In this document: piece after piece, positions 1 through 8,408 of the stretch
Layout: every line of letters begins with the position of its first letter
How positions within the stretch are numbered: position 1 is the first letter of the stretch
NCBI GenBank assembly: GCA_017516865.1
Contig: JAFXAU010000005.1
Coordinates: 1-50,622, forward strand
From: Bacteroidales bacterium
Lineage (GTDB): Bacteria > Bacteroidota > Bacteroidia > Bacteroidales > UBA1715
DNA: 50,622 bases
Direction of reading: 5' to 3'
Notes under the pieces: model-generated
Seen by the model: the letters and a program-made list of their open reading frames with translations, nothing else
Told to the model about the DNA's origin: nothing
Databases searched by the model: none
Made by a program: the position numbers and the translations under genes

Positions 1-112
1 TAATTAGGAATTAAGAATTAAAAATTATGAAACGGATAACTGTAATTTCTGTTCGATCGGATTACAAATCCTTATGCTCACAACGGCTGGATTACAAATC
101 CAGCCGAACAGG
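1..112. repeat. 112-bp direct repeat, copy 1
   Basis: This 112-bp block recurs at 1373-1484 with a single mismatch (C at 77, T at 1449). It carries two related hairpins. One is GGATT-ACA-AATCC at 59-71. The other is GGCTGGATT-ACA-AATCCAGCC at 85-105. An outer pair, CTGTTCG at 49-55 and CGAACAG at 105-111, could enclose both. The block starts at the first base of the window, so it may extend further upstream. It begins with TAA, which in the second copy is the stop codon of the intervening gene. Confidence 0.95.
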
Positions 113-178
113 TAGGTGGAATTTTTAATCATAATTATGGGAAAATCAATGTCGTAAATCCGTTCTTGTCAAACTAAC

Positions 179-186
179 TATCTTTG
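179..186 (+). promoter_or_regulatory. -7 box (TATCTTTG) of the T9SS cargo gene
   Basis: TATCTTTG fits the Bacteroidota -7 consensus TAnnTTTG and lies 19 bp before the ATG at 206. No -33 TTTG is seen at the usual spacing, so the call rests on the -7 box alone. Confidence 0.5.
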
Positions 187-205
187 AAAACTAAAAGTTA
201 CCGGT

Positions 206-1375
206 ATGAAAAAAATACTATTCTTCTTATTAACTGTATTTCTTGCCGAAATATCTTTCTCCCAAACGAAATTCTCTTTTGTTGACGACGATATGGAATG
301 GTCGTACATTACATATCGTAGTTCAGAGTTTCAAGGGCCTTCTTATAGAGTAACAACACAAAGTAAGTATTTTGGTGATACCATTATAAATGGTTTGCAA
401 TATAAAAAGATGTTTGAATCGAAAGATAATGGTGAAACTTGGAGCGAAATAGGCTATTATAGAGAAAATGATAAAATAGTTTATTGTATCTCAAAAGGAG
501 AGTCAACGGAAAAAATCTCATGTAACTTTAACATAGGACTGGGTGTAGATGAACATTTTTACATAGTTGTTGATTCTATATCTATCTTAGGACAAAAAGT
601 ACCGATGTACACGTTTTATAATTCAGAGACAGATTTGTTTGAAGATGCTTTTGCAGTGAACTCTATTATTGATGAAATAGGATATGTAGGAAGTGATTGG
701 ATTATTCCAGGTGCACCAGACTACACGAAATTGCTTTGTGTCCATAAAGGAAATGAATTGTTGTGGCAAAATCCAGATTTCGAACATTGTTATTATAGTC
801 CTTATAATGTAATTGAGATAGATGTCAATAACTCCACATTGCTACAAGAATCAAATGCTCATAAATATTCAGGAGATACTTTTGACGATGATTTGCAGTT
901 TCAATTGAAAGGGAATGTTATATATATATATGGAACATTGGAAATATCTTGTTTTAGCAGAGGTGACTGGCTACTCTATACAATAGATGGAAATACCATT
1001 TCATTAGAAGCTGATGTTGAGGACGGTTGGATTATATCAAAAGACCGTTTGTTTTCGCTCCACTCGTTGACGATAGATGGTTGCACTGCAGACCAATACG
1101 AGATTACATTTAGAGGGAAAACGTATTCTGTTAAGAGGAGTACAGCAGTCTCAGCATTAAATCAGCAAATTTCTGTTTCCCCCAACCCAGTAAAAGACAA
1201 ACTAACCCTAACCTTACCCACCGAAAACAACGAAATCAAAATTCTCGACTTGCAAGGCAAACTTTTGTTGCAACAGAATGTAGGGTTTTCGGCAGAGATA
1301 AATGTCTCTATGTTACAAGCGGGTACGTATGTGCTGGTGGTAAATGGGGAGTCGTATAAGTTTGTGAAGGAATAA
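206..1375 (+). CDS. Secreted protein with T9SS type A C-terminal sorting domain
   Basis: The 389-residue product starts with a Sec signal peptide (basic MKK, hydrophobic core, likely cleavage after SFS around residue 19). It ends with a T9SS sorting domain from about residue 320: a VSPNPVKDKLTL motif, a KILDLQGKLL strand and a closing GTYVLVV strand. This architecture marks proteins exported through the SprA pore and then anchored to the surface or released. The middle (residues 20-315) is rich in Tyr, Asp and Ser, and I recognise no family in it. The gene is flanked by a 112-bp direct repeat on each side, and the downstream copy begins with its stop codon. That suggests it sits in a duplicable or excisable cassette. 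Function beyond secretion is unknown. Confidence 0.9.
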   Translation: MKKILFFLLTVFLAEISFSQTKFSFVDDDMEWSYITYRSSEFQGPSYRVTTQSKYFGDTIINGLQYKKMFESKDNGETWSEIGYYRENDKIVYCISKGESTEKISCNFNIGLGVDEHFYIVVDSISILGQKVPMYTFYNSETDLFEDAFAVNSIIDEIGYVGSDWIIPGAPDYTKLLCVHKGNELLWQNPDFEHCYYSPYNVIEIDVNNSTLLQESNAHKYSGDTFDDDLQFQLKGNVIYIYGTLEISCFSRGDWLLYTIDGNTISLEADVEDGWIISKDRLFSLHSLTIDGCTADQYEITFRGKTYSVKRSTAVSALNQQISVSPNPVKDKLTLTLPTENNEIKILDLQGKLLLQQNVGFSAEINVSMLQAGTYVLVVNGESYKFVKE

Positions 1376-1484
1376 TTAGGAATTAAGAATTAAAAATTAT
1401 GAAACGGATAACTGTAATTTCTGTTCGATCGGATTACAAATCCTTATGTTCACAACGGCTGGATTACAAATCCAGCCGAACAGG
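1373..1484. repeat. 112-bp direct repeat, copy 2
   Basis: This is the second copy of the block at 1-112, offset by 1372 bp with one mismatch. It begins exactly at the TAA stop codon of the preceding secreted-protein gene and contains the same paired GGATTACAAATCC-type hairpins. The strong folding and position after a stop codon suggest it may also act as a transcription terminator or mRNA stabiliser. Confidence 0.95.
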
Positions 1485-1504
1485 CCCTAAAAAGTAACTT
1501 TCGT

Positions 1505-1525
1505 CTCTCAACTCTCAACTCTCAA
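1505..1525. repeat. Tandem CTCTCAA heptamer, 3 units
   Basis: Three exact CTCTCAA units run into the last codon and stop of the leftward gene (stop at 1522). Related CTCTCAA and ACTTTCGTCTCTC words recur next to the IS remnant near 50277-50300, so this is a dispersed simple repeat. Confidence 0.7.
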
Positions 1526-2544
1526 CTCCTCCCCCCATATCCCCGCCATTTTTCAATCAAGGCGGTCATATCGGTAGGCAGTTCCGAGTCGAATTGCATG
1601 AATTTGCCTGTGGTTGGGTGAGTAAATCCGAGTGTTTTTGCGTGTAGAGCCTGTCGTGGACAGATTGCGAAGCAATTTTCTACAAACTGTTTATATTTGG
1701 TAAACGTAGTTCCACGTATAATTTGATTTCCGCCGTAAGTCTCGTCGTTGAACAGCGGCATGCCGATTGATTTGAAATGGCAACGGATTTGGTGTGTGCG
1801 TCCTGTTTCCAAGTTGCACTGCACAACCGAGACGTAGCCTAAATCCTCCAACAGTTTATAGTGTGTGACCGACCATTTTCCGTGAGTGTCGTCGGGAAAA
1901 AGAGCCATGACTTTTCTGTCCTTCAAGCTACGGCCGATGTATCCCGAAATTGTCCCTTCGGGTTCTTTTGGAACGCCCCAGGCAACCGCCACGTATGTGC
2001 GCTGGCTTGTTTTGTGAAAGAATTGGTCAGCAAGAAAACATTTTGCCTGTTCGTTTTTTGCCACCACAAGCAGTCCCGACGTGTCTTTGTCTATTCTATG
2101 TACCAAACCGGGACGTGGGTCGTCTGCCTCGAATTGTATGTTCCCTTTGAGGTGCCATGCAATGGCGTTCACCATTGTTCCCGTGTAGTTGCCGCATCCC
2201 GGATGTACCACCATTCCCGGTTTTTTGTTGATGACCATCAGTTGGTCGTCTTCGTACACAATGTCGAGCGGAATATCTTCGGGAATAATTTGAAGTTGTT
2301 GTTTTGGCGTTTCGAATTCTATGGTAATCACATCGTTAGGCTTTACTTTGTAGTTTGCCTTGATAGGATTCCCATTGGCAAACAGGTAACCGCCGTCGGC
2401 AGCTTCCTGAATTTTCGTTCGGGAGATGCCTTCTATCCTATCGTTCAAGAATTTGTCGACGCGTAGCAACGACTGACCTTTGTCCGCCACGTAACGATAG
2501 TGTTCAAACAGTTCTTGTTCTTCTATGTCGATTTGTTCTGCCAT
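1522..2544 (-). CDS. rluD: RluA/RluD-family 23S rRNA pseudouridine synthase
   Basis: The 340-residue protein has an N-terminal S4 RNA-binding domain (about residues 25-90) followed by the pseudouridine synthase domain. The family signature HRIDKDTSGLLVVAKN holds the catalytic Asp, and RTHQIRCHF follows further on. RluD family members isomerise uridines in helix 69 of 23S rRNA, and assignment to RluD rather than a paralogue is by overall similarity. I chose the ATG at 2544 (MAEQIDIEEQ). A longer reading from 2595 would run through the -7 box TAACTTTG at 2560-2553, which leaves only a short leader. It is transcribed away from gapA. Confidence 0.9.
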   Translation of the reverse strand: MAEQIDIEEQELFEHYRYVADKGQSLLRVDKFLNDRIEGISRTKIQEAADGGYLFANGNPIKANYKVKPNDVITIEFETPKQQLQIIPEDIPLDIVYEDDQLMVINKKPGMVVHPGCGNYTGTMVNAIAWHLKGNIQFEADDPRPGLVHRIDKDTSGLLVVAKNEQAKCFLADQFFHKTSQRTYVAVAWGVPKEPEGTISGYIGRSLKDRKVMALFPDDTHGKWSVTHYKLLEDLGYVSVVQCNLETGRTHQIRCHFKSIGMPLFNDETYGGNQIIRGTTFTKYKQFVENCFAICPRQALHAKTLGFTHPTTGKFMQFDSELPTDMTALIEKWRGYGGRS

Positions 2545-2552
2545 ATTCGTTG

Positions 2553-2560
2553 CAAAGTTA
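2553..2560 (-). promoter_or_regulatory. -7 box (TAACTTTG) of rluD
   Basis: TAACTTTG on the minus strand matches TAnnTTTG, and a TTTG lies about 20 bp upstream in the AAACTTTGAA region. The predicted transcript would begin within about 10 nt of the ATG at 2544, which is why the longer N-terminus is rejected. Confidence 0.65.
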
Positions 2561-2677
2561 GAATTAAATAGGATTTTCACAAACTTTGAAAACAAGAGTT
2601 ATGTTTGAATAGTGACGCTTACATTTTGTTGATATACAATATTTTAAAATAAATACATAAAAACAGACCCTAAACAT

Positions 2678-2707
2678 TTTGATTTATCTAAATTTAATGT
2701 AAATTTG
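2678..2707 (+). promoter_or_regulatory. gapA promoter (-33 TTTG, -7 TAAATTTG)
   Basis: TTTG at 2678-2681 and TAAATTTG at 2700-2707 are separated by 18 nt, close to the Bacteroidota consensus. The implied leader to the ATG at 2753 is about 40 nt and AT-rich, as expected for a strongly expressed gene. Confidence 0.75.
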
Positions 2708-2734
2708 TGGCCGTCAAAAAGTTTTTAACAATAA

Positions 2735-3754
<1,020 letters not shown>

Positions 3755-3771
3755 TATCACCAATTCATTAC

Positions 3772-3806
3772 AAAGCGGGGATTTTTATAATTCCCGCTTT
3801 TTTTAT
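3772..3806 (+). terminator. Rho-independent terminator of gapA
   Basis: A perfect 8-bp stem AAAGCGGG (3772-3779) / CCCGCTTT (3793-3800) is followed by a T-run, 17 bp after the gapA stop. Confidence 0.9.
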
Positions 3807-3841
3807 AAATTCTTCAGCAAAAAACAACTTTTAAATATACG

Positions 3842-5224
3842 ATGTCTACACAAAAGTCATTAACAAATATACTCATAACGATTGCCGAATTGGTGATTAG
3901 TGTTTTGATGTATTTTGTTGTGTATGTTTGTATGTACCATTCGTGGATTCTTCCGAGAGATTTTGCCTTCTTGTGCGGATGTATGATTCTGTTGTGGGTC
4001 GTGTTGTTGAAACGCCTTGATTTGTCGAAGGTTTACAAAATCAATCCGTTTTCTTACATTTTACTTCATTATCTGACCGCATTGGCATGTGGACTTTTAG
4101 GGCTTATCTTTATTATATTCATATTTAATCTATCAATTGATAGAAGTTTCTTGTTCGTTTTTGTTGCAAGTGACTTTTTGTTCCTGTATTGCTTCATAAT
4201 ATCCATATATATTTATGTTAAACGGAAACGAGCAAAAGGACATTATTTGAGTAATATTCTTGTCTACGGTGATAAGAATGTGACTGCATTTATCAATAAA
4301 ATTGAAACAAATTCATTTTGGGGTTACAAAATTAAAGGAATTGTCTCCGACGATACCGAAATTATCCTAAAATACGAAAATATTTATCCTGTGTATAATC
4401 CGAACGAGGTTCAGGACTGTTTGGTCTCTCAACCGATTGACGAATTATATTATTGTATGTCGGACATCGACAAGAAAAGAATCAGCGATTTGGTGTATTT
4501 GTGTTTGGAATTAGGCGTCACGTTCCGTATGTCGTCGCAGATTATGGCAATGGCACATACCAAATCAGAAATTTATTATTTGGGAGAAACTCCGTATTTC
4601 ACGTTCCAAAATACGCCGAAGCAGTCGGTGAATATGCTTTTGAAACTCGTATTCGACAAGGTATTCTCTTTTTGTGTGTTATTGTGCTTGCTGCCGTTTT
4701 TCTTAATAATAGCAGTCTGTATAAAGATTGACAGCAAAGGTCCTGTATTCTTTTCGCAGAAACGTGTCGGTTTGCGTGGTCGTGAATTTAAATTGTACAA
4801 ATTCCGAAGCATGTGCGATGGGGCGGAACAAATGCTCGAATCAATGAAAAATGAAAACGAACAGGAGGGTCCCGTATTCAAGGTTAAGAATGACAAACGT
4901 ATCACACGCGTTGGAAAAATTATCCGCCGAGCAAGTATTGACGAACTTCCGCAGTTCTTCAACGTGTTGAAGGGCGATATGTCTGTTGTTGGCCCGCGTC
5001 CACCACTTCCCGACGAGGTTAAGCAATACAAGACATGGCAAAATCGCCGTCTCTCTATGAAACCGGGAATAACGTGCATTTGGCAGGTCTCGGGACGAAA
5101 TAAAATCCCGTTTGAGCAATGGATGAAACTGGATTTACAATATATTGATACATGGTCTATAGGTTTGGATTTTATGATTATCCTAAAAACCATCAAAACA
5201 ATGGTAATGCGTGATGGACAATAA
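3842..5224 (+). CDS. Polyprenyl glycosylphosphotransferase (initiating sugar transferase)
   Basis: The 460-residue membrane protein transfers a sugar-1-phosphate from a nucleotide sugar to undecaprenyl phosphate, the first step of capsule, EPS or O-antigen assembly. The N-terminal third has four to five hydrophobic helices. A Rossmann-like middle follows (ILVYGDKN near residue 140). The C-terminal bacterial sugar transferase domain (from about residue 270) starts with a re-entrant helix and holds QKRVGLRGREFKLYKFRSM, RRASIDELPQFFNVLKGDMS and VGPRPPLP. The layout resembles WcaJ/WbaJ-type enzymes; the sugar cannot be read from sequence. Its last 11 bases overlap the next gene, a Wzi-like outer-membrane protein, so the pair probably works on one surface polysaccharide. 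Confidence 0.93.
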   Translation: MSTQKSLTNILITIAELVISVLMYFVVYVCMYHSWILPRDFAFLCGCMILLWVVLLKRLDLSKVYKINPFSYILLHYLTALACGLLGLIFIIFIFNLSIDRSFLFVFVASDFLFLYCFIISIYIYVKRKRAKGHYLSNILVYGDKNVTAFINKIETNSFWGYKIKGIVSDDTEIILKYENIYPVYNPNEVQDCLVSQPIDELYYCMSDIDKKRISDLVYLCLELGVTFRMSSQIMAMAHTKSEIYYLGETPYFTFQNTPKQSVNMLLKLVFDKVFSFCVLLCLLPFFLIIAVCIKIDSKGPVFFSQKRVGLRGREFKLYKFRSMCDGAEQMLESMKNENEQEGPVFKVKNDKRITRVGKIIRRASIDELPQFFNVLKGDMSVVGPRPPLPDEVKQYKTWQNRRLSMKPGITCIWQVSGRNKIPFEQWMKLDLQYIDTWSIGLDFMIILKTIKTMVMRDGQ

Positions 5225-6812
5225 GTTACTGCTATTCCTACTACTCCTTTCTTTTGCTTGGACTGGATTTGCACAGGACAACAGCGTTCATCAAAATGCG
5301 TCGTTCCAACCTTACGACCGCTATCTGTACAATTCCGAGAACCGCTTTCACACCTCGGTCAAGCCGTACGATATGACTGAAGTCAATAAGATTGTGAATA
5401 TTGACACGCTCTATGTTAAAGGATGTAAAAACAAATACGTCAATCATTTCCTGAACAACGACTGGGTTCGTTTTCGTTCAAATGTGTTCAATTTTAATAT
5501 CAATCCTACATTTAATTTTGAGCTTTCGCAGCACAATGGCGACAATAATGAGGATTTAGGGTGGATAAACGATAGGGGAGTGTTCGTGAACGGAAATATT
5601 ACCGACAAGGTGTATTTCTATTCTGCTTTTCACGAAATTCAATCGAATTTCACCGATTACAGACGTGATAGAATAAAGGAACTCGGTCATAACACTATTC
5701 CTGGCATCAGTCGAGGAAAGGCGTTTGGTGAAAACGGCGGATTGGATTATGCGTATGCCGAAGGCTTTGTTTCGTATATCCCTAATGATTATTTCCGTTT
5801 TCAATTGGGACATGGGAAAAATTTTATAGGCGACGGCTATCGTTCGCTTATTTTGTCTGACAACGCACAGAATTATCCGTATTTTAAAATTACCACCAAT
5901 GTCTGGCATTTGAAATATGTCATGATGTGGTCGCAGCAGTATTATCTTGACAAGGGACATTTAGGAAACACTCGCTATCCTAAAAAGTGGAATGTGATGC
6001 ACTACCTTGATTGGTCTGTTACCAAATGGTTGAATATTGCGTTTTTTGAAACCATTAACTGGGGCGATGATACACTCGGAACGCACCGTGGGTTTGAATT
6101 TAATTATATAAATCCCTGCATTTTCCTTCGTCCAGTTGAGTTTTCGATCGGTTCGCCAGACAATTGTTTGATGGGTTTGACGGGAAAACTGACACTTTGG
6201 AAAAATCATGTGTTTTACGGACAAGCCATTCTTGACGAATTTAAGTTCAGTGAATTTAAGAAACACAGCGGATGGTGGGGCAGTAAGTATGGACTTCAGG
6301 CAGGTTATAAGACATTCGACATTGCTGGTGTGAAAAATTTGGATTTTCAAACAGAGTTTAATTACGTGCGACCGTTTATCTATTCGCATTTTACGTATTC
6401 TCAGAATTATGCCCATGCTGGTCAGCCATTGGCGCATCCGCGAGGATCGAACTTCTATGAATCTGTTTCGTTCCTGCGATATAGCTGGAAACGTTTCTTT
6501 TTCGATGCGAGATATTCATACATGGTGTACGGTGCCGACACGACTGGCACAAATTATGGCGGTGATATTTTCAAATTGTATCAGACACGCACGCAGGAAT
6601 ACGATAATAAAATCGGTGTCGGAGCCGATAAAAATGTCATAACCTATAAGGATTTCACTGTTTCGTATATGTTGAATCCAAAGTCAAATATGACAATTTC
6701 GCTTGGTGTGACGAATCGCACCCAAAAGTGCGATGTTCACGATGACAAGAATCAGTGGATGTATTTCGTCGGATTTAGAACCAATCTGAATAATTTCTAT
6801 TACGATTTTTAA
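5214..6812 (+). CDS. Wzi/RemB-like outer-membrane beta-barrel protein
   Basis: The 532-residue protein has a signal peptide (LLLFLLLLSFAWTGFAQ) and a body of alternating aromatic strands typical of a beta-barrel. The segment FQLGHGKNFIGDGYRSLILSD (about residues 195-215) is characteristic of the capsule-assembly Wzi family of Bacteroidota, which includes the gliding-motility protein RemB. I start it at the ATG at 5214, because the GTG at 5211 adds only one residue. It overlaps the glycosylphosphotransferase gene by 11 bp, implying translational coupling. Inferred role: anchoring or organising the surface polysaccharide whose lipid-linked synthesis the upstream enzyme starts. RemB-like adhesin function is the alternative. 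Confidence 0.8.
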   Translation: MDNKLLLFLLLLSFAWTGFAQDNSVHQNASFQPYDRYLYNSENRFHTSVKPYDMTEVNKIVNIDTLYVKGCKNKYVNHFLNNDWVRFRSNVFNFNINPTFNFELSQHNGDNNEDLGWINDRGVFVNGNITDKVYFYSAFHEIQSNFTDYRRDRIKELGHNTIPGISRGKAFGENGGLDYAYAEGFVSYIPNDYFRFQLGHGKNFIGDGYRSLILSDNAQNYPYFKITTNVWHLKYVMMWSQQYYLDKGHLGNTRYPKKWNVMHYLDWSVTKWLNIAFFETINWGDDTLGTHRGFEFNYINPCIFLRPVEFSIGSPDNCLMGLTGKLTLWKNHVFYGQAILDEFKFSEFKKHSGWWGSKYGLQAGYKTFDIAGVKNLDFQTEFNYVRPFIYSHFTYSQNYAHAGQPLAHPRGSNFYESVSFLRYSWKRFFFDARYSYMVYGADTTGTNYGGDIFKLYQTRTQEYDNKIGVGADKNVITYKDFTVSYMLNPKSNMTISLGVTNRTQKCDVHDDKNQWMYFVGFRTNLNNFYYDF

Positions 6813-6853
6813 AATTGCAAAGAGTCTGTCTCATAGATAAATAAGGAATAACC

Positions 6854-7555
6854 TTAATTTATCGCTTCCCCTTTATCGTCAGCGAAGTCCTGCACGCAAC
6901 AGTATTTGTATTTGGTGTGTTCGTGTATGGCGACACCAATTCTATTGTATTTTGAAGATAGAATGTTTCTCCGATGTCCGTAAGTGGGAACATTTTGGTC
7001 TATAAGGAGTTGACGGACAATGTAAAATGCTTTGTTAGTGCCTGCCGCAATATTTTCAGCAGTTGCATTTCCTTGGTAATATTGGCTTATTCTGTCGAGT
7101 GGTTTTGTCCCATCAGAGGATTCGTGTTGTACTAATCCGTTTGCACCAATGTCGCTTGCATGAGCAGCAGCTGCTTTGCTCAATTGTTCGTTTGGGAAAA
7201 GCATAGGTTGGTCTTTTGTCGTGTCAAGCGTTTCTACAAGCGATTTTTCGCAGGTGTCTTCCGTATTTCGTAGGTTAAGCAGTGCGTCGGAGAATGTCCG
7301 ACCATCGAGCCGGGCGAGGTTACAATAAAATATCACTAATTTTTCCTTGTCGGTTAAATATGAGACGTCCTTTGCCGTGTTTGCCATGTCTTGCTGTTCT
7401 TGTGTAAAATATTGGTTCACAAGTTCTAACGGATCAATTTCTTCCTCAATGTTGTCCTCTTCGGAATATGGATCTTCAGAAACTTTCTCGCAACTTGTTA
7501 TTGCAAAAGATAAAAACAGTACTGTTAATAGTTTTATAAAAAAATGCATCTTCAT
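6854..7555 (-). CDS. CAP-domain (SCP/PR-1-like) lipoprotein
   Basis: The 233-residue protein begins with a lipoprotein signal peptide (ITSC lipobox near residue 22), so it is predicted to be lipid-anchored. An acidic linker of Glu/Asp residues follows. The CAP domain covers about residues 65-233. It shows NLARLDG in the first helix, AAAHASDIGANGLVQHES, AENIAAG, and YGHRRNILSSKYNRIGVAI, the latter matching the GHR/RxN core of YkwD-like proteins. CAP proteins are secreted and often of unknown biochemical role. Two cysteines (KYCC) sit near the C-terminus. It converges on the Wzi-like gene with a 41-bp gap. The next gene upstream on the same strand is the HU-like protein. Confidence 0.85.
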   Translation of the reverse strand: MKMHFFIKLLTVLFLSFAITSCEKVSEDPYSEEDNIEEEIDPLELVNQYFTQEQQDMANTAKDVSYLTDKEKLVIFYCNLARLDGRTFSDALLNLRNTEDTCEKSLVETLDTTKDQPMLFPNEQLSKAAAAHASDIGANGLVQHESSDGTKPLDRISQYYQGNATAENIAAGTNKAFYIVRQLLIDQNVPTYGHRRNILSSKYNRIGVAIHEHTKYKYCCVQDFADDKGEAIN

Positions 7556-7660
7556 ATTTACTATTTTTATTCCATACTATATTTTTGTCAATAATAAGTA
7601 ATATTTTCAATGGTAGCAAGAGAATATTCAAGGAAAATTCGCTTTTGAATACACAATGCG

Positions 7661-7897
7661 CTATAATTGTTCCGTAGAATCTTTTATTGATTGAATCTGC
7701 GTTGTATCTTGTGGTATGGGCAATTCGGGAGATTCAAAATTGATGGTGGTGTCAGTTTCACGAAACAGTGTAGCTAAATCTGTATTTTGTTGAATACGAA
7801 GAATATATGGTATAAGAAATAATCCGAAAAAAATTGGTATGGAAATAAATATGGTTTTAATAACGGAAAGGACTATTTTCTTGGGGCGTTGTCTATC
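7661..7897 (-). other. Displaced -1 frame of the HU-like gene: transmembrane tail
   Basis: Directly after the A10 run the -1 frame stays open for 78 codons to a TAG at 7661-7663, although the zero frame stops after 12 codons. It encodes a basic stretch (RQRPKK), a clear transmembrane helix (VLSVIKTIFISIPIFFGLFL) and a polar Asp/Thr/Gln-rich tail. It has no ATG of its own near its start, so it could be made only as a fusion to the upstream HU-like domain. HU-CCDC81-type proteins of Bacteroidota commonly carry a transmembrane helix after the HU-like domains, which supports this as the missing C-terminus. Confidence 0.7.
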
Positions 7898-8316
7898 TTT
7901 TTTTTTTCTGCGTCCGACAGTTTGTCAAAAGAAAATTCGCTTAATCCGAATGTCTCTGGTGATGTTTCGGGAGATGTGTCTGGTTCAAAATCACCGTTTT
8001 CGAGAAATGTCCCGATGCCTTTTAAAGAGACGGATTTTTTTTCTTCCATCGTTTGTTTGAAGTGCAAAACAAATGCCTCAATCTGCGAGTTTGCTTCCTG
8101 TTCCGTGCATTTACAGATTTGTGCAATGTGAGCAGTCAGCATATCATTTTCGCATTCTTTGGAAAAAGAAATAACTGTCTGTGGCGGTTTGAATGTGATT
8201 TGTTCCGATTTTATCAGACGTGCCGGCTGATAGGCTGACTTGAACGTGCCTATGCCCGGAATTGCAACAATGTTTTCCGAATGTAAAATCGAGCGTATGA
8301 CAGAAAGTAAATCCAT
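7873..8316 (-). CDS. HU-like (HU-CCDC81-type) protein with slippery frameshift site
   Basis: The zero-frame product is 147 residues. It contains two HU-like units marked by IVAIPGIGTFKS (near residue 16) and KKSVSLKGIGTFLENGD (near residue 100). Members of this Bacteroidota family bind DNA or peptidoglycan-associated partners and usually continue into a transmembrane helix. Here the frame ends just after a run of ten A residues (7898-7907 on the plus strand). The zero-frame codons at its end form the dnaX-type heptamer A-AAA-AAG, and a -1 slip enters the open frame down to 7661. I chose the ATG at 8316 because the upstream ATG at 8334 lies inside the -7 box. It could be a truncated gene, a sequencing error or a programmed frameshift. 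Confidence 0.75.
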   Translation of the reverse strand: MDLLSVIRSILHSENIVAIPGIGTFKSAYQPARLIKSEQITFKPPQTVISFSKECENDMLTAHIAQICKCTEQEANSQIEAFVLHFKQTMEEKKSVSLKGIGTFLENGDFEPDTSPETSPETFGLSEFSFDKLSDAEKKKIDNAPRK

Positions 8317-8331
8317 ACTGAAATGATTGTC

Positions 8332-8339
8332 CAAATGTA
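8332..8339 (-). promoter_or_regulatory. -7 box (TACATTTG) of the HU-like gene
   Basis: TACATTTG on the minus strand fits TAnnTTTG and implies a start of transcription only a few bases before the ATG at 8316. No convincing -33 box is seen. Confidence 0.55.
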
Positions 8340-8408
8340 CGTACTTTTTTTCGTTGCTCGTTTAGATAGTGTGACTTTTTTTGCTATAATTGTATCGTAT
8401 TTGTAAAC

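Noticed and set aside
4576..5274. A 232-codon minus-strand open frame across the glycosylphosphotransferase
   Set aside because: It is antisense to conserved sugar-transferase motifs and has no domain or signal of its own.
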